The notes: generated by a model not told the origin, from the letters alone. Positions 43,845 through 53,042 are shown, counted from the stretch's first letter. The stretch is 64,000 bases of DNA from Cohnella algarum (GCF_016937515.1 NZ_JAFHKM010000002.1:5265001-5329000), one strand, 5' to 3'. A program made the numbers and translations.

Positions 43845-44216
43845 TTATTTGACCGGGTAGGCGACGACGGACATGAGAGCGTTCTCGGCCTGCGTCGCAT
43901 CCAATCGGCTGTATTGAACGATGACCGGTATGTCGCTGCGCACCTCGATCGCATACGGAACGCCGACCGGGATCGGCGTTCCGTTTTTGACCAGGGACGA
44001 GGTGCGGATATGCTTCGTGCGTCTTGGCGGAACGACGACGAGAATGTCTTCCATCGGGTCGCGGTCTTCGAAAAAAATCGTGAAGTTGATCAGCGCTTCT
44101 TCCGAGGACACGTTCAGCACGCAGACGGATTCGTGGCTTTCGAGCGATCCCGCGCTTGTCGGCGGAATGTAGCCGTCGGGAATGATCCAGTGCTTTTCGC
44201 CTTTCGCTTGCGGCAT
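43845..44216 (-). CDS. ASRT-family (PF07100-like) protein in the rhamnose operon
   Basis: This 123-residue protein has the family pattern WIIPDGYIPPTSAG, ESVCVLNVSSEEA, and PPRRTKHIRTSSL of the Anabaena sensory rhodopsin transducer family. That family includes many carbohydrate-locus members with no rhodopsin. In Bacillus the equivalent place is held by the rhamnose mutarotase RhaM. It may be a sugar-binding or structural protein of the rhamnose pathway, but no activity can be read. No rhodopsin gene is nearby. Confidence 0.7.
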   Translation of the reverse strand: MPQAKGEKHWIIPDGYIPPTSAGSLESHESVCVLNVSSEEALINFTIFFEDRDPMEDILVVVPPRRTKHIRTSSLVKNGTPIPVGVPYAIEVRSDIPVIVQYSRLDATQAENALMSVVAYPVK

Positions 44217-44250
44217 ACCGCAAGACCTCCCTTATGCATAATAATGGCGA

Positions 44251-46320
44251 TTATCTCGTGAACGCCGCCGGCACGCCGCCGTCGATCGTCAGCATGCAGC
44301 CCGTCGTTTTCGCCGATTTCGAGGAGGCGAAAAACGCGACGCCCTCCGCGATATCGCGCGGATAAATGTTGACGAGCAGCGTCGTGCGCTTGCGGTAGTA
44401 CTCTTCCAGCTGGTCCGGCTCGATGCCGTACGCCGCGGCGCGTTCGTTGCGCCAGTTGCTGTTCCAGATGGCGGAGCCTTGCAAAATCGCGTCCGGCAAA
44501 ATCGTGTTGACGCGAATGCCGAACTCGCCGCCCTCGGCCGCGATGCAGCGGGCCAGATGCGCTTCCAGCGCTTTCGCGGAGCTGTAGGCGGTGACGTTTT
44601 TGCCGGCGTAAACGGAGTTCTTCGAGCCGATGAACACCATGCTGCCGCCGATAGCCTGCTCCTTCATCAGCTTGAACGCCTCGCGGGCAACGAGGAAGTA
44701 GCCCGTGCCGAGCACGTTCATGTTCAGGCTCCATTCCTTGAGCGACGTTTCGTCGAACGGGCTGGACGTCGCGAGGCCGGCGTTGTTGACGATGATGTCG
44801 ACGCCGCCGTAAGCAAGAGCCGTTTGCGCGTAAGCGGCCTGGACCGCTTCCTCGCTCGTGACGTCCATTTTGACGGCGATCGCGCGGTTTTCGCCGTATT
44901 TCGCGTTGATTTCGGCCGCGACCTTCTCCCCGCCTTCAAGGTTCAGGTCGGCCAGCACGACGTGCGCGCCTTCCGACACGAGACGGCGGGCCGTTTCGCT
45001 GCCGATGCCGCCCGCGCCGCCCGTAATGAACGCGACCTGGCGGGAGAATTCGGCTTCCGGCGGAGCGAGGGACAGCTTGTAAAGCTCGAGCGGCCAGTAT
45101 TCGACGTTGTAGGATTCGTTTTCGCTGAGCGAGACGAAGTTGCCCAGCGCCGTCGCGCCGCGCATGACCGCAATCGCGCGGTGGTAGAGCGCGCCGCTTA
45201 CCTGGGACATCGCCCAGCTCTTGCCCGTGTTGATCATGCCGACGCCCGGAATCAGGATGACGCGAGGAGCGGCTTCGAACATGACGTCGCCTTCGTTTTT
45301 GTTGCGTTCAAAGTACGCCTTGTACTGCTCTTTGTATGCGGCGATGCTTTCTTTCAGAATTTGTTTCAGGCCTTCGACGTCGTCCGCGTCAGGCGTCCAG
45401 TCGACGAACAGCGGCACGACCTTCGTGTGCACGAGGTGGTCCGGGCAAGCGGCGCCGACCTGCGACAGCTTCGGGGAATCGTGGCCGCCGACGAAAGCGA
45501 GCACGTCGTCCGCGTCGTCGAACGACAGGATCATTTTTTTCGCGTCGCTGACCGCGCCGCGAATCGTCGGCATCACTTGCGCCGCGATCGAGCGGCGGAC
45601 GTCGGCCGGCAGCGGGGCATGCTTTGCGCCGCCGAACAGCTTCGCCTCATTGACGCGCGCTTCGATAAACGCTTCGGCTTCGCTGATGATTTTGATCGTT
45701 TGCGCATATGCTTCTTCGGACGTTTCGCCCCAGGTGACAAGGCCGTGTTTCTCCATCAGGACGAGCTCGGCTTTCGGGTTGGCCAGCACGCCTTCCGCGA
45801 TCATCTTGGACAGCGTGAAGCCCGGGCGCACGTAAGGAACCCAGACGAAGCGGTCGCCGAAAATTTCCTTGGCCAGCTCTTTGCCGTTATCCGCGCAGCA
45901 GAGGCTGATGATCGAATCCGGATGCGTATGGTCGACGTGCTTGAACGGCAGGAACGCGTGCAGCAGCGTTTCGATCGAAGCGCGAGGATGCTTGGCGTCG
46001 ATCATGCAGTTCGCCAGATAAGCCACCATTTCTTCGTCGCTCATCTCGTCGCGCTCGAACAACGGACGGATGTCGTCCATGCGCAGGCCGGTGAAATTGC
46101 CCGCTTTCATCGAGGCAAGGTCGGAGCCGCTGCCTTTGACGTACATGACTTCGACGTCGCGGCCGCGGAAATCCTTCACGATCGTCTTGGCCGACGTGTT
46201 GCCGCCGCCCCAGTTGCAAACGCGGCGATCCGCGCCGATGATGTTCGAGCGGTAAACGAGCTGGTCCAGTCCGCTTTGAAGCTCGGCTGCTTTAGAAGAG
46301 TCCCACAAGCTTTGTACCAT
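44251..46320 (-). CDS. rhaEW: Bifunctional rhamnulose-1-phosphate aldolase/dehydrogenase (RhaE/W type)
   Basis: This 689-residue fusion has an N-terminal class II aldolase domain (about residues 1-400; DHTHPDSIISLC, EKHGLVTWGE, PGVGMINTGKS) and a C-terminal short-chain dehydrogenase (about 430-685; TGGAGGIGSETARRL, NNAGLATSSP, AYSSAKALEAHLAR, IDGGVPAAF). The aldolase cuts rhamnulose-1-phosphate to DHAP and L-lactaldehyde, which the dehydrogenase domain can oxidise or reduce. It is the first gene of the rhamnose operon, similar to yuxG. Confidence 0.9.
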   Translation of the reverse strand: MVQSLWDSSKAAELQSGLDQLVYRSNIIGADRRVCNWGGGNTSAKTIVKDFRGRDVEVMYVKGSGSDLASMKAGNFTGLRMDDIRPLFERDEMSDEEMVAYLANCMIDAKHPRASIETLLHAFLPFKHVDHTHPDSIISLCCADNGKELAKEIFGDRFVWVPYVRPGFTLSKMIAEGVLANPKAELVLMEKHGLVTWGETSEEAYAQTIKIISEAEAFIEARVNEAKLFGGAKHAPLPADVRRSIAAQVMPTIRGAVSDAKKMILSFDDADDVLAFVGGHDSPKLSQVGAACPDHLVHTKVVPLFVDWTPDADDVEGLKQILKESIAAYKEQYKAYFERNKNEGDVMFEAAPRVILIPGVGMINTGKSWAMSQVSGALYHRAIAVMRGATALGNFVSLSENESYNVEYWPLELYKLSLAPPEAEFSRQVAFITGGAGGIGSETARRLVSEGAHVVLADLNLEGGEKVAAEINAKYGENRAIAVKMDVTSEEAVQAAYAQTALAYGGVDIIVNNAGLATSSPFDETSLKEWSLNMNVLGTGYFLVAREAFKLMKEQAIGGSMVFIGSKNSVYAGKNVTAYSSAKALEAHLARCIAAEGGEFGIRVNTILPDAILQGSAIWNSNWRNERAAAYGIEPDQLEEYYRKRTTLLVNIYPRDIAEGVAFFASSKSAKTTGCMLTIDGGVPAAFTR

Positions 46321-46364
46321 GTTGAGAAAACCTCCGAATGTTGGTTTTGTTTTTGCTTGTTTCG

Positions 46365-46392
46365 ATTATATCATCTTTGTTTATTTTTGAAT
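46365..46392 (-). promoter_or_regulatory. Rhamnose operon promoter region
   Basis: TATAAT (46365-46370, minus strand) is clear. The -35 match is weak (ATTCAA at 16 nt). Repeated CAAA and AACAAA tracts around it may be DeoR operators. Confidence 0.45.
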
Positions 46393-46399
46393 ATGAGAT

Positions 46400-46447
46400 T
46401 TCAAACAAAAACAAAAATAAAACCGCCGATTCGAATGCCGGCGGTTT
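46400..46447 (-). terminator. Intrinsic terminator after the MtaD-like gene
   Basis: AAACCGCCG and CGGCGGTTT (46420-46447) with a loop of about 10 nt, followed on the minus strand by a T-rich tail of about 18 nt. Confidence 0.8.
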
Positions 46448-46470
46448 CGGTTGTTGCACGTTTCGGTTTG

Positions 46471-47757
46471 TCAAATCCCGTCCACGATTCGCACGGCCCG
46501 GCGGGCGGCTTGCCGAAGCAGCTCGTCTTCGTCGATCGTCAGCAGCTTCCGGCCGCGCATCAGCAGCTTGCCGTTCACGATCGTCGTGTCCGCGTCCGCC
46601 CCGCAGGCGCCGTACGCCAGCAGCGATTCGAGCCGGTGGACCGGCTGAAGACGGGGCTTGCGCATGTCGATCAGGATCAGGTCCGCCTTTTTACCCTTCT
46701 CCAGCGTCCCGACGCTCCCGTCGATCCGAAGCAGCCTCGCTCCCTCGATCGTGCCCATGCGCAAAGCCTGCCGCGCCGGAAGCTTGGTCGGGTCGCCGTA
46801 ATCCAGCTTTTGCAGCCAGGAGGCGGCCTTGATCTGTTCGAACATGTCGACGCTCGTCGCGCTGCCCGCCCCGTCCGTGCCGAGCCCGACGACGACGCCC
46901 TGATGCCGGAGCTCCGTCACCGGGGCGATGCCGCAGCCCAGCTTCAGATTGCTGACCGGGTTGTGCGCAACCCCGCCGCGCATGCCCGCGAGCAGCCGCA
47001 CGTCCTTCCGGCTCAAATGGACGCCGTGCGCGAGCAGTACGTGAGCCCGGTCGAACATGCCCGCATGCGCCAAATATTCGGTCGGCGTCAAGCCGTAGCG
47101 GTCGCGGATTTTGACCGTCTCTTCCTTCGTTTCCGCCAAATGGATATGGATTGGCACGCCCGTTTCCTCGGCAAGCCTGATGACGCGGGACAGCGGTTCC
47201 GGCGGACACATGTACGGCGAGTGCGGGCCGAGCATCGTCGTGATTCTCCCCTCCGCCTTGCCCGACCAGCGTTCGATCAAATCCAGCGCTTCCGCCATCC
47301 TCCGGCCCCCGTCGTCCTCGGCGAATACGAGCCCTCTCGTCAGCGAAGCCCGGATTCCGGTCTCCTCCACGGCAAACGCGATTTCGTCCATATGAATGTA
47401 CATGTCGGCGAAAGCGGTCGTTCCCGATTTGATCATTTCGGCAATGCCGAGCTTCGCTCCCCAATAAATGTCCTCCGGCGTCATTCTCGCTTCGGCCGGA
47501 AGCATTTTTCGATCCAGCCATTTCATCAGCTTGAGATCGTCGGAAAAGCCTCTCAGCAGGCTCATCGGCGAATGCTGGTGAGCGTTGACCAGGCCCGGCA
47601 TCGCCGCCATCCCTTCCGCCGGGATGACCTCATCCGCGGCCGCGTCGATGGCGAATCCGATTTCCGCGATCGAATCCCCTTCGATCAGGATATCTCCGAC
47701 AAACGGTTCCTCCTCCTTCATCGTCACGATCGTCGCTTGCTTAATCAGCGTTCGCAT
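46471..47757 (-). CDS. mtaD: Amidohydrolase, MtaD-like (SAH/MTA deaminase family)
   Basis: This 428-residue TIM-barrel amidohydrolase has the metal site NAHQHSPMSLLRGF, HIHLAETKEE, and GLGTDGAGSAT. The Leu/Arg-rich C-terminus and length fit the 5-methylthioadenosine/S-adenosylhomocysteine deaminase group. A related deaminase such as guanine or chlorohydrolase-like is possible. GGAGGG precedes the ATG. It stands alone, upstream of a MerR fusion gene on the other strand. Confidence 0.78.
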   Translation of the reverse strand: MRTLIKQATIVTMKEEEPFVGDILIEGDSIAEIGFAIDAAADEVIPAEGMAAMPGLVNAHQHSPMSLLRGFSDDLKLMKWLDRKMLPAEARMTPEDIYWGAKLGIAEMIKSGTTAFADMYIHMDEIAFAVEETGIRASLTRGLVFAEDDGGRRMAEALDLIERWSGKAEGRITTMLGPHSPYMCPPEPLSRVIRLAEETGVPIHIHLAETKEETVKIRDRYGLTPTEYLAHAGMFDRAHVLLAHGVHLSRKDVRLLAGMRGGVAHNPVSNLKLGCGIAPVTELRHQGVVVGLGTDGAGSATSVDMFEQIKAASWLQKLDYGDPTKLPARQALRMGTIEGARLLRIDGSVGTLEKGKKADLILIDMRKPRLQPVHRLESLLAYGACGADADTTIVNGKLLMRGRKLLTIDEDELLRQAARRAVRIVDGI

Positions 47758-47938
47758 GCGCGTTCACCCTCCGTTTTTTTGATCGTCGAACCCTTTCCCA
47801 TCGTGCGCCCTTCCCTGACGCGAATGTCAAGAGGCCGCTGCGGCGCGGGCCGCATTCACGCAACGGAACGGCCGAAAGACGCCCGCCTGGCGCTTTGCGT
47901 TTACGCAGCGGAATAGGCAAGGAACGGCCGCACGGCCC

Positions 47939-47969
47939 TTTACTTTCACGTAAGGTGAAGGTTTACAAT
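47939..47969 (+). promoter_or_regulatory. MerR-type promoter with a 19-bp spacer
   Basis: TTTACT (47939-47944), 19 nt, TACAAT (47964-47969). The long spacer contains a dyad, CTTTCAC and GTGAAGG, around GTAAG. This is the hallmark of promoters that MerR proteins untwist. The 100 bp upstream carry two related TTCACG/TTTACG blocks. Confidence 0.65.
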
Positions 47970-47991
47970 AAGAAGAAGAAACGGAAGGTGA

Positions 47992-48999
47992 ATGCCGGTG
48001 AAAATAAAGGAAGCGGCGGAAAAGCTGCGCATAACGCCGAGAGCGATCCGCTTTTACGAGGAAAAGGGGCTTATCGCGCCGGCAAAGGATGAGGACACCC
48101 GATACCGCGAATTCGGCGAACAGGATATTTGGCGGCTGCAGACGATCGTCTCGCTCCGGGAATCCGGCATGTCCGTCGAGGACATGAAAGCCGTGCTGGA
48201 CAAAATGGAAGAACTCGGCAGCGAGGAGCTGCCCTATTATTTGGAGCTGCAGCGGTCCGCTTTGTTCGCCAAATGGCTGGAGATCAAGCAAATGATCGAG
48301 ACGACCGACGACATGATCCGCATCGTCCGGGAACGGAAAACGCTGCCGCTGGACGACATTTTCAGGCTGGCGGAAGGTTCCCGGCGTCTGCGGGAGCACC
48401 GCAGCCGTTGGACCGACAAGTGGAACTTCGACCGGCTCGCGGCCGGCCACGACGAGCGGGTGCGAATCGACGCCGATACGTACCGGGATTATGAAACGGC
48501 GCTTCAATCGGTCGTCGAATGGATGAATCCGGCCGCGGGCGAACGGGGGCTCGACGTCGGCACGGGAACGGGAAATCTGGCCGGCAAGCTGGCGGAACGG
48601 GGCGCCGATATGGCCGGAGTCGACCAGTCCAAAGAGATGCTGAAAATTTGCCGCCGGAAGTTTCCCGCCATGGAGACGAGGCTCGGCAATTTCCTCGCCC
48701 TCCCTTTTCTCGACGAAAAATTCGATTTTATCGCGTCCAGCTTTGCGTTTCACCATCTGGAAAGCGATCAGCAGCGGCTTGCGGTCAAAGAAATGCGCCG
48801 CGTGCTGAAGCCGCACGGGCGCATTTGCATCGCGGATTTAATGACGGCGGAGCCGGAAGTCCGGCGAAAATCCGGCAAAACCGAAAACGGGGCCGACCTC
48901 GTCTCGCTTCCCGGCCTTCTCCTCCTGTTCGCCGATTTCGGCTTCAAAGTCCGGTACCGGCGCTTGAACGAGCGGCTGTTTCTCGTCTGCGCGGAATAA
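47992..48999 (+). CDS. MerR-type regulator fused to a SAM-dependent methyltransferase
   Basis: This 335-residue protein has an N-terminal MerR helix-turn-helix (ITPRAIRFYEEKGLIAP, FGEQDIWRLQTIVSLRESG) in residues 1-110. A linker is followed by a class I methyltransferase (about 165-330; LDVGTGTGNLAGKLAERGAD, ASSFAFHHLE). The start could be GTG at 47998 with a GGAAGG site 8 nt upstream. The fusion suggests that methylation is coupled to gene control. A MerR-type promoter precedes it, so autoregulation is likely. Methyl acceptor unknown. Confidence 0.82.
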   Translation: MPVKIKEAAEKLRITPRAIRFYEEKGLIAPAKDEDTRYREFGEQDIWRLQTIVSLRESGMSVEDMKAVLDKMEELGSEELPYYLELQRSALFAKWLEIKQMIETTDDMIRIVRERKTLPLDDIFRLAEGSRRLREHRSRWTDKWNFDRLAAGHDERVRIDADTYRDYETALQSVVEWMNPAAGERGLDVGTGTGNLAGKLAERGADMAGVDQSKEMLKICRRKFPAMETRLGNFLALPFLDEKFDFIASSFAFHHLESDQQRLAVKEMRRVLKPHGRICIADLMTAEPEVRRKSGKTENGADLVSLPGLLLLFADFGFKVRYRRLNERLFLVCAE

Positions 49000-49044
49000 C
49001 GAATGGGCACGCGGGACGAACGCAACGCTTTCGGTTGTCGGCTC

Positions 49045-49779
49045 CTATTTCTCGACGCAAACATAAAAGCTTTGAATGATCGAGCAGGGTTGGCCGGCCT
49101 CGTTCGCAAACGACCGCCTTTCGATCTCGCTCGCGATTTTCCTCGCGGCGGAGCGGGCGAAGAAGGACAAGTCCCAGGCGGGACGCTCGACTTTGCTCAG
49201 CGGCAAATTTCGCGAAATGCGCTCGATCACGCCCGTATCGACGCCTTGGAGATGCTCCTTTTTGTGGGGATCCGCATAGGCCCCGGATTCGCGGAACTGC
49301 TTGTAAAGCGGGTCGTAATGGTGAAGGTAGTGATTGCCGTCGAAATTCAATATTCGGCCTCCGGGCTTCAGCACGCGCAGCCATTCCGCATAGGCGCGCT
49401 CGGGAAATTCAAGGTTCCACGTCAGATTCCTCGAGACGATGTAATCGAAGCTGTTATCCTCAAAAGCGAGCTGCTGGGCGTCCATTCGCCGAAGATCGAT
49501 GGCGACGCGCTCGGCTTCCGCGTTTTTTGCCGCGTGTTCGAGCATCTTTTCGGTATAATCGACGGCGGTGACGTCGTGCCCCTCCTTCGCCAGCAAAATC
49601 GCCAAAAAGCCCGGGCCGCACCCGACATCCAGGCATTTGAGCTTTTCCTTCCGCGGGGCGTGCTGCCGAAGCGCCGCAAGCCAGTGGTCTTTCGCGTCGG
49701 TTCGCAGCTGCTCCAGGTTGGCGAGGGAAAAACCTTCCGCCCGCTCGTTCCAATACGACTTGATCTTTTCCAGTTCCAT
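49045..49779 (-). CDS. Class I SAM-dependent methyltransferase, last gene of the FecBCD-type operon
   Basis: This 244-residue protein has SAM motif I LDVGCGPGFLAILLAKEG, DYTEKMLEHA and DYIVSRNLTWNL. It follows the ATPase gene by 36 nt and is probably part of that operon. In iron or cobalamin importer operons such enzymes may modify the ligand or its precursor. It is convergent with the MerR-methyltransferase gene. Confidence 0.8.
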   Translation of the reverse strand: MELEKIKSYWNERAEGFSLANLEQLRTDAKDHWLAALRQHAPRKEKLKCLDVGCGPGFLAILLAKEGHDVTAVDYTEKMLEHAAKNAEAERVAIDLRRMDAQQLAFEDNSFDYIVSRNLTWNLEFPERAYAEWLRVLKPGGRILNFDGNHYLHHYDPLYKQFRESGAYADPHKKEHLQGVDTGVIERISRNLPLSKVERPAWDLSFFARSAARKIASEIERRSFANEAGQPCSIIQSFYVCVEK

Positions 49780-49815
49780 CCCGCATCTCCTTTGTTTTAT
49801 GCCGAAACGATCGCC

Positions 49816-50577
49816 TTACAGCGGCGCGACCGGCACGACGTTCAAGTAGCCCAGCGACGTTTTCTCGACGCTGACCTTGACGTTATAAACGCTTTGCAAC
49901 ACTTCGGGAACCAGCACGTTTTCCGGCGTGTCGTGCGCTTTGACGCGGGCCTCGTCCAGCAGAAGCATCCGGTCGCTGTATCTTGACGCCAGCATCAAAT
50001 CGTGAACGACGAAAATCGTAATCGCCCCCGTTTTCCTCGTATACTCCTTTGCCAAATCCATGACGATCAGCTGATGCCGCAAATCGAGCGCGCTCGTCGG
50101 CTCGTCGAGCAGCAGCACCCTCGGCCTCGATACGAAGGACTGGGCCATCGACACGAGCTGTTTTTGCCCGCCGCTCAGATGGTTGAACGGACGTCGGCTC
50201 AATTCGGACAGGTTCAGCTCCTCCAGAACCCGGGCAACGCTGGCGATCTGCTCCTCGGCGACCCGCCAGCGCAAATTTTTCACCAAGCCCAGCAACACCA
50301 TCTCGAACACCGTCAATCTCGTGCTCGCCGATCCGATCTGCGGCAAATAGGCAATGTCCGTCGGCGGGTAGACCGTATCGGCTTCGTCATCCGCCAGACG
50401 AACGGTTCCGCCGCTTTTCACCTGCCCCGCGATCGCTTTGATGAAGGTCGTCTTGCCGACGCCGTTCCGGCCGATGACCGCCGTCATTTGACCGCCGTGA
50501 AACGTCGCGGAGATTCGGTTTAATATTCGCCGGTCCGCATATTGCGCGCTTAAGTTGTCTACGGTTAATTTCAGCAT
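49816..50577 (-). CDS. ABC importer ATPase, FepC/FhuC type
   Basis: This 253-residue ATPase has Walker A GRNGVGKTTF, signature LSGGQKQLVS, Walker B VLLLDEPTSALDL. It belongs to the iron-chelate and cobalamin importer class and follows the permease gene by 3 nt. The C-terminus resembles FecE/BtuD. Confidence 0.88.
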   Translation of the reverse strand: MLKLTVDNLSAQYADRRILNRISATFHGGQMTAVIGRNGVGKTTFIKAIAGQVKSGGTVRLADDEADTVYPPTDIAYLPQIGSASTRLTVFEMVLLGLVKNLRWRVAEEQIASVARVLEELNLSELSRRPFNHLSGGQKQLVSMAQSFVSRPRVLLLDEPTSALDLRHQLIVMDLAKEYTRKTGAITIFVVHDLMLASRYSDRMLLLDEARVKAHDTPENVLVPEVLQSVYNVKVSVEKTSLGYLNVVPVAPL

Positions 50578-50580
50578 CGC

Positions 50581-51624
50581 TCAGTCTCTCTTCCTCAAAA
50601 TGAGTATAAACAGGAACGGCACGCCGACGATCGAAGTAATGATTCCGACCGGCAGCATCGAGCCGGCCGACAGCAGCTTGGAGACGATCGATGACAGCAG
50701 CATCAGCATGCCCCCGAACAGCATGGAAAGAGGCAGCAGAAACCGTTGGTCGTCTCCGGACAGCAGGCGGGCGCAATGCGGAGCGACCAGCCCGACGAAG
50801 GCGACGGTCCCGATGAACGAGACGGCCCCCGAGATGAGCACGGCGCTGATGACAAACACCGAAAAACGCAGCCTCTCGACGTTGACGCCCAGGCTTTCCG
50901 CCTTCTCTTCCCCGGCCGAAAGCGCCGTAAGCCTCCAGGAACGCCGCATCAAGGCAATGGAGCAAACGAGCAGAAACGCCGCGCTGACCGCGACGCTTGT
51001 CCAGGTCGAACGCGCCAAATTCCCGAACGTCCAGCCGGAGATGATTTGCGCGATTTCGGGCGAGGCGCGATACTGCAAAAATTGCTGCAGCGCGGTAAAA
51101 AAGAAGTTCATCATAATGCCGGTTAAAATCAGCGTCATCGTCGACATGCCGCGGAACTTGCCCATGTAATAAATGCAGACGGAAACGAGCAGGGCAAACA
51201 AAAACGCCAGCAAGGAGGTCCCCAGCCACAATTGCCCCGCGATCGCAAAGCCCGTCGTGATCGAGATCGCCGCGCCGAAGCTCGCGCTCGCCGTAATCCC
51301 GAACGTATAGGGGCTGGCCAGCGGATTGTTCGTAATCGTCTGCAGCTGGAGCCCCGCCACTCCCAACGACGCCCCAACGAATACGCACGTCAGCGTCATC
51401 GGCAGCCGAATATCCCAGACGACGACTTTCGCAACGCCTTCGCCGTTCGGACCGGCCGCCAAAGCCTTCAACAGGTCGGCGAACGCCATGTTCGACGATC
51501 CCGCCGCGAGGTCAAACCCAAGCGCGAGCGCAAAGGCGAATGCCGAAATCAGGACGGCCATCATCCTTCTTCGGTTCAAGCCCGCGTATCCATTCGATTT
51601 TTCGGTCACATGCCAGCCCTTCAT
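50581..51624 (-). CDS. FecCD/BtuC-type ABC permease
   Basis: This protein of about 347 residues has eight to ten membrane segments, with GVAGLQLQTITNNPLASPYTFG and GTVAFVGLVAPHCAR typical of FecCD permeases. The start may be GTG at 51609, which has AAGGG at better spacing than the ATG at 51624. The ligand is an iron chelate, heme or cobalamin-like compound. Confidence 0.88.
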   Translation of the reverse strand: MKGWHVTEKSNGYAGLNRRRMMAVLISAFAFALALGFDLAAGSSNMAFADLLKALAAGPNGEGVAKVVVWDIRLPMTLTCVFVGASLGVAGLQLQTITNNPLASPYTFGITASASFGAAISITTGFAIAGQLWLGTSLLAFLFALLVSVCIYYMGKFRGMSTMTLILTGIMMNFFFTALQQFLQYRASPEIAQIISGWTFGNLARSTWTSVAVSAAFLLVCSIALMRRSWRLTALSAGEEKAESLGVNVERLRFSVFVISAVLISGAVSFIGTVAFVGLVAPHCARLLSGDDQRFLLPLSMLFGGMLMLLSSIVSKLLSAGSMLPVGIITSIVGVPFLFILILRKRD

Positions 51625-51659
51625 TCCTCATATTTGGTTATCCGCCCTATAGGGACCGA

Positions 51660-52868
51660 CTATCGCAAACGAATCATGAACGTTCCGTCATCGTTCAGCT
51701 CCGGAAGGTATTTCTCGTAATAGTCGTGCATCGACTTCGCCGGATCGATATCCGCAAACGCTTCGGGATATAGCGCCTTGGCGAGATACTGGGTAAACGC
51801 ATAATCGATCATATTGCGCAGGCTGCCGTGATCGACGCCGTAAACTTCTCCGTTTTTGACGGCTTTCAAGTCCTTCCATTCCGGTCTCGAAGCGAATCCG
51901 GCCAGCCGCTCTTGCGCCGTCGCTTCGTCGACCGCAAATCCCATTCGCATCTGGTCCCCGCCGCTGTCGTCCGACCAAATCGACCCGCCGATAAAGATAA
52001 CGTCGGGATTCGAAGCGATTACGAACTCTTTGTCCAGAACGCCGTAGCCCCCGTCGATCCCCGCTCCCATATTGTCGGCGCCGACGTTGTGAACGATCGC
52101 GCCCCAGAGCATCGAGTCGCTGTAGCTGTTGCCGTATTCGCCTACGCCCTTGTTTCCGAGCTCCACGTAAACCTTTTTCCCCTTTTGCTCTTCGGGGAGC
52201 GCGGCGATCCGCTCGTTTACCTGCTCGATCGCGCCAATATAAGCTTCGTTCTGCTCCTCGGCAACTTGTTCCCTGCCCAGCAGCAGCCCTAGAATTTCCG
52301 TGCTCTTCGTATGATTTTCCAGCTTTTGCGCATGGTAATCCAGGACGACGACGGCGATTCCCGCCTGTTCGAACGTCGCGATTTGCGGATTGTTTTCCGC
52401 GTATTGCGACAGGTTCATCAGCAGGACGTCGGGTTCGAGCGAAACGATTTTCTCCGCGTTCAGCACGTCGTCGTGATACCCGCCGATGCTGACGATATCG
52501 CCGCTTTTCATCCGCGGAAACGCGTCGGTAAATACCTTGTACTCGCCGTACCGCGTATCTTCCCAGCCGTCGAACGTCATTCCGACGACCTTGTCCAGGC
52601 TTTCCGCGCCGCCCACCATCATAAAATTGGCGATATAGTTGGCGACGATGAACGTTTCCGGCGGCTTGTCCAGCCGAACCTCCCTGCCCGCAACGTCCGT
52701 AAAGACGATCGCAGCCGAACCGTTAACCGCAGACGGATCGCTTGCTTGCGCGGAATCGCTCGCTTGCGAGGGACCGTTAACCGTTTGGCTCGAACACCCC
52801 GCCGCAAGCATGAGCGCAACAAACGCCATTGCGACAAGCCTCGTCATGCTATTGCGTATCTTTCCCAT
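51660..52868 (-). CDS. FecB/BtuF-type substrate-binding lipoprotein
   Basis: This protein of about 402 residues has a signal sequence and lipobox LAAGC, then an Ala/Ser/Gln linker and the periplasmic-binding TroA/BtuF pattern (FTDVAGREVRLDKPPETFIV, NLSQYAENNPQIATFEQAGI). The start at 52868 has AGGTGGGG upstream; a longer in-frame start at 52910 is less likely. Ligand not determined. No Fur box is obvious in its promoter, so a non-iron ligand is possible. Confidence 0.85.
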   Translation of the reverse strand: MGKIRNSMTRLVAMAFVALMLAAGCSSQTVNGPSQASDSAQASDPSAVNGSAAIVFTDVAGREVRLDKPPETFIVANYIANFMMVGGAESLDKVVGMTFDGWEDTRYGEYKVFTDAFPRMKSGDIVSIGGYHDDVLNAEKIVSLEPDVLLMNLSQYAENNPQIATFEQAGIAVVVLDYHAQKLENHTKSTEILGLLLGREQVAEEQNEAYIGAIEQVNERIAALPEEQKGKKVYVELGNKGVGEYGNSYSDSMLWGAIVHNVGADNMGAGIDGGYGVLDKEFVIASNPDVIFIGGSIWSDDSGGDQMRMGFAVDEATAQERLAGFASRPEWKDLKAVKNGEVYGVDHGSLRNMIDYAFTQYLAKALYPEAFADIDPAKSMHDYYEKYLPELNDDGTFMIRLR

Positions 52869-52901
52869 TTGCGTGATTCCCCACCTGTCCAACCGATTTT
52901 C

Positions 52902-52947
52902 GTAACACATTTTTTCTATATTGTAACACTAACGAAGCTTCCGGCAA
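52902..52947 (-). promoter_or_regulatory. FecB-type operon promoter with a GTGTTAC direct repeat
   Basis: On the minus strand, TTGCCG (52942-52947), a 16-nt spacer, TACAAT (52920-52925). GTGTTAC occurs at 52923-52929 and 52902-52908, exactly 21 bp apart, flanking the expected start. No Fur consensus is present. Confidence 0.5.
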
Positions 52948-53042
52948 CTTATTTTTGCGAAAACCTAGTAAAAACGTCTTCGCCGTTCTGGGAGACAGAG
53001 AATGTCGTTTTTATCGGAGAAACTTATCCATTCTGAATCGCG

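Noticed and set aside
43845..44216. Microbial rhodopsin signalling
   Set aside because: The ASRT-like gene is in a sugar operon and no rhodopsin gene is present in the window.
44479..47916. 1145-codon open frame on the plus strand opposite rhaEW and mtaD
   Set aside because: Composition is Arg/Asp/Val-rich and the frame crosses a terminator and a promoter; the minus-strand genes explain it.
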